Translations under genes and position numbers: made by a program
In this document: positions 62,297 through 64,000 of the stretch, in pieces
Layout of the letters: each line of letters starts with the position of its first letter
How positions within the stretch are numbered: the stretch's first letter is position 1
The notes under the pieces: generated by a model
The model's database searches: none
The model's input: the letters and a program-made list of their open reading frames with translations, nothing else
What the model was told of the DNA's origin: nothing
NCBI GenBank assembly: GCA_003344405.1
Contig: NOWV01000012.1
Span: 930,001 to 994,000, forward strand
Reading direction: 5' to 3'
DNA length: 64,000 nucleotides
DNA from: Trichoplax sp. H2
Lineage: Eukaryota; Placozoa; Uniplacotomia; Trichoplacea

Positions 62297-62565
62297 GATT
62301 TCTGTCTTGGCGAACTACACTCATGTGTGTCGGTGCTTTGCGTCAAGCATTGACTACAGGAAAGGACAGCTACAGACAGACAGCCGTAGAGGGGAACATT
62401 GCGTATAAAAACGTAGTCAAATAGTTGACCTAAAGACAGTCCTGGACTACTGGAAAAGAATCTCTTCTAGGCAACAGTCATGGACTACTGGAAAGAAGGA
62501 AGAGGGAGAGCGACTGACTTGACTAGACTAGCGAGCGATGTGTAGGCCGACTGTTTTGACGGGTC

Positions 62566-62829
62566 AACTGTACTACAGTACTGACCAGTGTATAGTACGC
62601 CGTTGCGGCTAGGTTGGTTTTGCACAGTAGAGTGTACAATGGCAGTCGTAGCGTCTAGTAAAATGACCTACCAAAATGTTGGGATAGGCATTTGCAGCAG
62701 GTTCCCCATGTGTCCTATCAGTATGACGCGTCATTTGCCAAGGTCGTGGTACAGCGTACTGTACAAATACGAGCACTATACTGTACCGTATCGGACCGGA
62801 CCGGACCGATCTGTTCCGTTCCGTACTGT
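62566..62829. repeat. GTAC and CGGAC repeats upstream of SEC63
   Basis: CAACTGTACTACAGTACTG (62566-62583), then GTACTGTACAAATACG and a (CGGAC)n-like stretch leading to TTCCGTACTG (62754-62829). It ends about 50 bp before the SEC63 ATG. Confidence 0.75.
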
Positions 62830-62880
62830 CTGTGCCAAGCGTGTCTTCCTCTGTCTTAGCGTCCCATCAACTGTTCCAAC

Positions 62881-63004
62881 ATGGCAGGCGCAAAATTTAC
62901 TTACGATGAAAGTGGCAATACGTTCTATTACTTTGCAACTTCCTTCTATTTAATGATATTAATCCCCTTGACATATTATTACCGCCCTAAGAAGGAAAAG
63001 AAAG
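62881..63004 (+). CDS. SEC63: SEC63 first exon (gene continues beyond window)
   Basis: ATG at 62881 opens MAGAKFTYDESGNTFYYF, followed by a membrane segment (SFYLMILIPLTYYYR) and KKEKK, then a donor AAAG|GTAAGA at 63004. This matches the N-terminus and first transmembrane helix of animal SEC63 (MAGxxFxYDxSGNTFxYF). SEC63 is the J-domain partner of the Sec61 translocon that recruits BiP. The J domain and later exons are not in the window. Confidence 0.88.
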
Positions 63005-64000
63005 GTAAGATTGCATTTCATGATGACTCCCCTTGCCATACTGCCATCATTCTTGCATGGTATCATTACACATGCTTGGATGGATGCTATGCTAACTACT
63101 CACAGGTGGAAAATGATATTCAATCAATCAATCAGTTCAAATACTCAGTAATAGGAATCAATAGTAGTATTTCTCATTTCAATTTGGCATCAACTTGCCA
63201 TCGAGGATACAGTTGGACATGGGTACACAGTATGTTTTATGTCCGATGTACTTGTAAGTAGACTACGTGCCGTCAACAAAGTACAGTACCCGTTATTCAT
63301 GAATTCTCATCATAATGGACGACTGCATTTCTCATTGGATTACGATTGAATCTGGTCAACAAATATTTTACTTTCAGTTTACTGGCTAACATAGCCATTT
63401 CTTGTACTAAAGGATAGTCATTTTATGAGTTATAAGTCCATTGCCATACACATGGATTGTATTACTAAGTTGACATATTCAATCCATACAGTTACAAGAA
63501 CGAAACCCAACTGTAGTAATTCATTCAATGATATAATTATACTTTCTTCTTAAAATCCAATGGAAGAAGATCGTGTATACTAGAACAGATCGACATTCAA
63601 TTCCTTTAGTAGTCACCATAATATCATTCTTTGCATGGACACTTGAAATAAATGTCTTACATAAAAATTTCTACTGGTTGATTTCAATTTGACAATACTG
63701 TAGTGGATGCTACTGTAGTAATCAAACGATAAATTGCATTTACTCAACGAGTAGAATGAATACTTGTTATAGTAGCCATGATCATTGGAGTATATCGACT
63801 TAAGCTGTATAGTAGCTCTTTCTATTGATAAAGCTATACTTTGTTGAAGATTTAAAACTTACATTGTACAGTATTACAGTCCTCTATCAAAAAAATAATT
63901 CAAATTCTGTCAAACTTGAAATTATAAAGAAACACCTACGCTACATTCATATTCTGAATGACATGGATTGACTACTCTGATATACGGTATATTCTACAGG
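63005..64000 (+). other. SEC63 intron 1 (open at window end)
   Basis: About 1 kb with no recognisable SEC63 second exon. The reading frame running through the donor to 63261 is not SEC63-like. Confidence 0.5.

Larger units (their letters stand above)
61131..62400. repeat. Tandem array of the EMC7 5' end, unit about 300 bp
   Basis: Unit starts (GAAACTTTCCCTTC) are at 61131 (inside the real gene), 61435, about 61555 (hidden by Ns), 61897 and 62196. Spacings of 304, 342 and 299 bp are seen where no gap intervenes. Units also share GTACTTTTGCGTACGTTTAC and GACTACAG(A/G)AAAGG. Sequence identity is high, so the array is young. Confidence 0.92.
61232..62880. promoter_or_regulatory. Shared EMC7/SEC63 upstream region with duplicated EMC7 5' ends
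   Basis: About 1.65 kb between two divergent starts. From 61232 to 62400 it is a tandem array whose unit is roughly 300 bp (EMC7 first codons, leader and GTAC-rich upstream block). From 62400 to 62880 it is unique sequence with further GTAC and CGGAC repeats before SEC63. It probably acts as a bidirectional promoter; initiation sites are not visible. Confidence 0.55.

Noticed and set aside
62881-63261. SEC63 frame continuing to 63261
   Set aside because: Similarity to SEC63 stops at KKEKK, where a good donor (AAAG|GTAAGA) occurs; the rest is intron.
1-64000. CRISPR array, operon or bacterial mobile element
   Set aside because: The window is eukaryotic, with introns throughout; the tandem repeats are long, adjacent and lack the regular short-repeat/unique-spacer pattern.

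Overview
This is an AT-rich nuclear window from an animal, most consistent with a placozoan (Trichoplax-like). The gene set is metazoan: ALKBH8 with fused RRM, AlkB and methyltransferase parts, DDIAS/noxin, Rab33, THOC2, PCF11, DDX11, EMC7 and SEC63. Genes are compact, with many short GT-AG introns and long AT-rich spacers. The taxon is inferred from gene content and style, not proven. Several ORFs that look complete begin at non-ATG codons, so I took starts from ATGs and exons from splice signals plus remembered family alignments.

Layout: ALKBH8 (+, 285-3808, 12 exons) converges on GTPBP8 (-, 4856-6668, 6 exons). A tRNA-Thr(CGT) (-, 8266-8337) diverges from THOC2 (+, 8671-17287, about 38 exons), which is followed in tandem by PCF11 (+, 19681-25087). 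PCF11 intron 1 is 2 kb and holds unexplained ORFs on both strands. Then come an intronless 966-codon Sel1-repeat protein with a His/Gln-rich tail (-, 28012-30912), a 10-kb gene-poor stretch with tandem duplications (30.9-40.2 kb), DDIAS (+, 41513-43454, 5' end unresolved), Rab33 (-, 45608-49802, one 3.5-kb intron) and DDX11 (+, 53689-58907, 21 exons). Last is a divergent pair of ER genes, EMC7 (-, 60578-61231) and SEC63 exon 1 (+, from 62881, running off the window).

Functionally these are housekeeping genes: tRNA wobble modification (ALKBH8), mRNA export and 3'-end formation (THOC2, PCF11), mitochondrial ribosome assembly (GTPBP8), genome stability (DDX11, DDIAS), Golgi/autophagy traffic (Rab33) and ER protein insertion/translocation (EMC7, SEC63). 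There is no evidence that they form one pathway.

The two most striking non-coding patterns are these. First, dense clusters of a self-complementary GTACTGTAC/ACAGTAC repeat lie within about 50-300 bp upstream of the start codons of six genes (ALKBH8, THOC2, PCF11, DDX11, EMC7, SEC63), and a looser cluster lies before DDIAS. Second, the EMC7-SEC63 intergenic region carries four extra tandem copies of EMC7's promoter plus its signal-peptide codons, interrupted by a 20-N gap. Several unrelated tandem repeats with units of about 150-170 bp also lie in the spacers.
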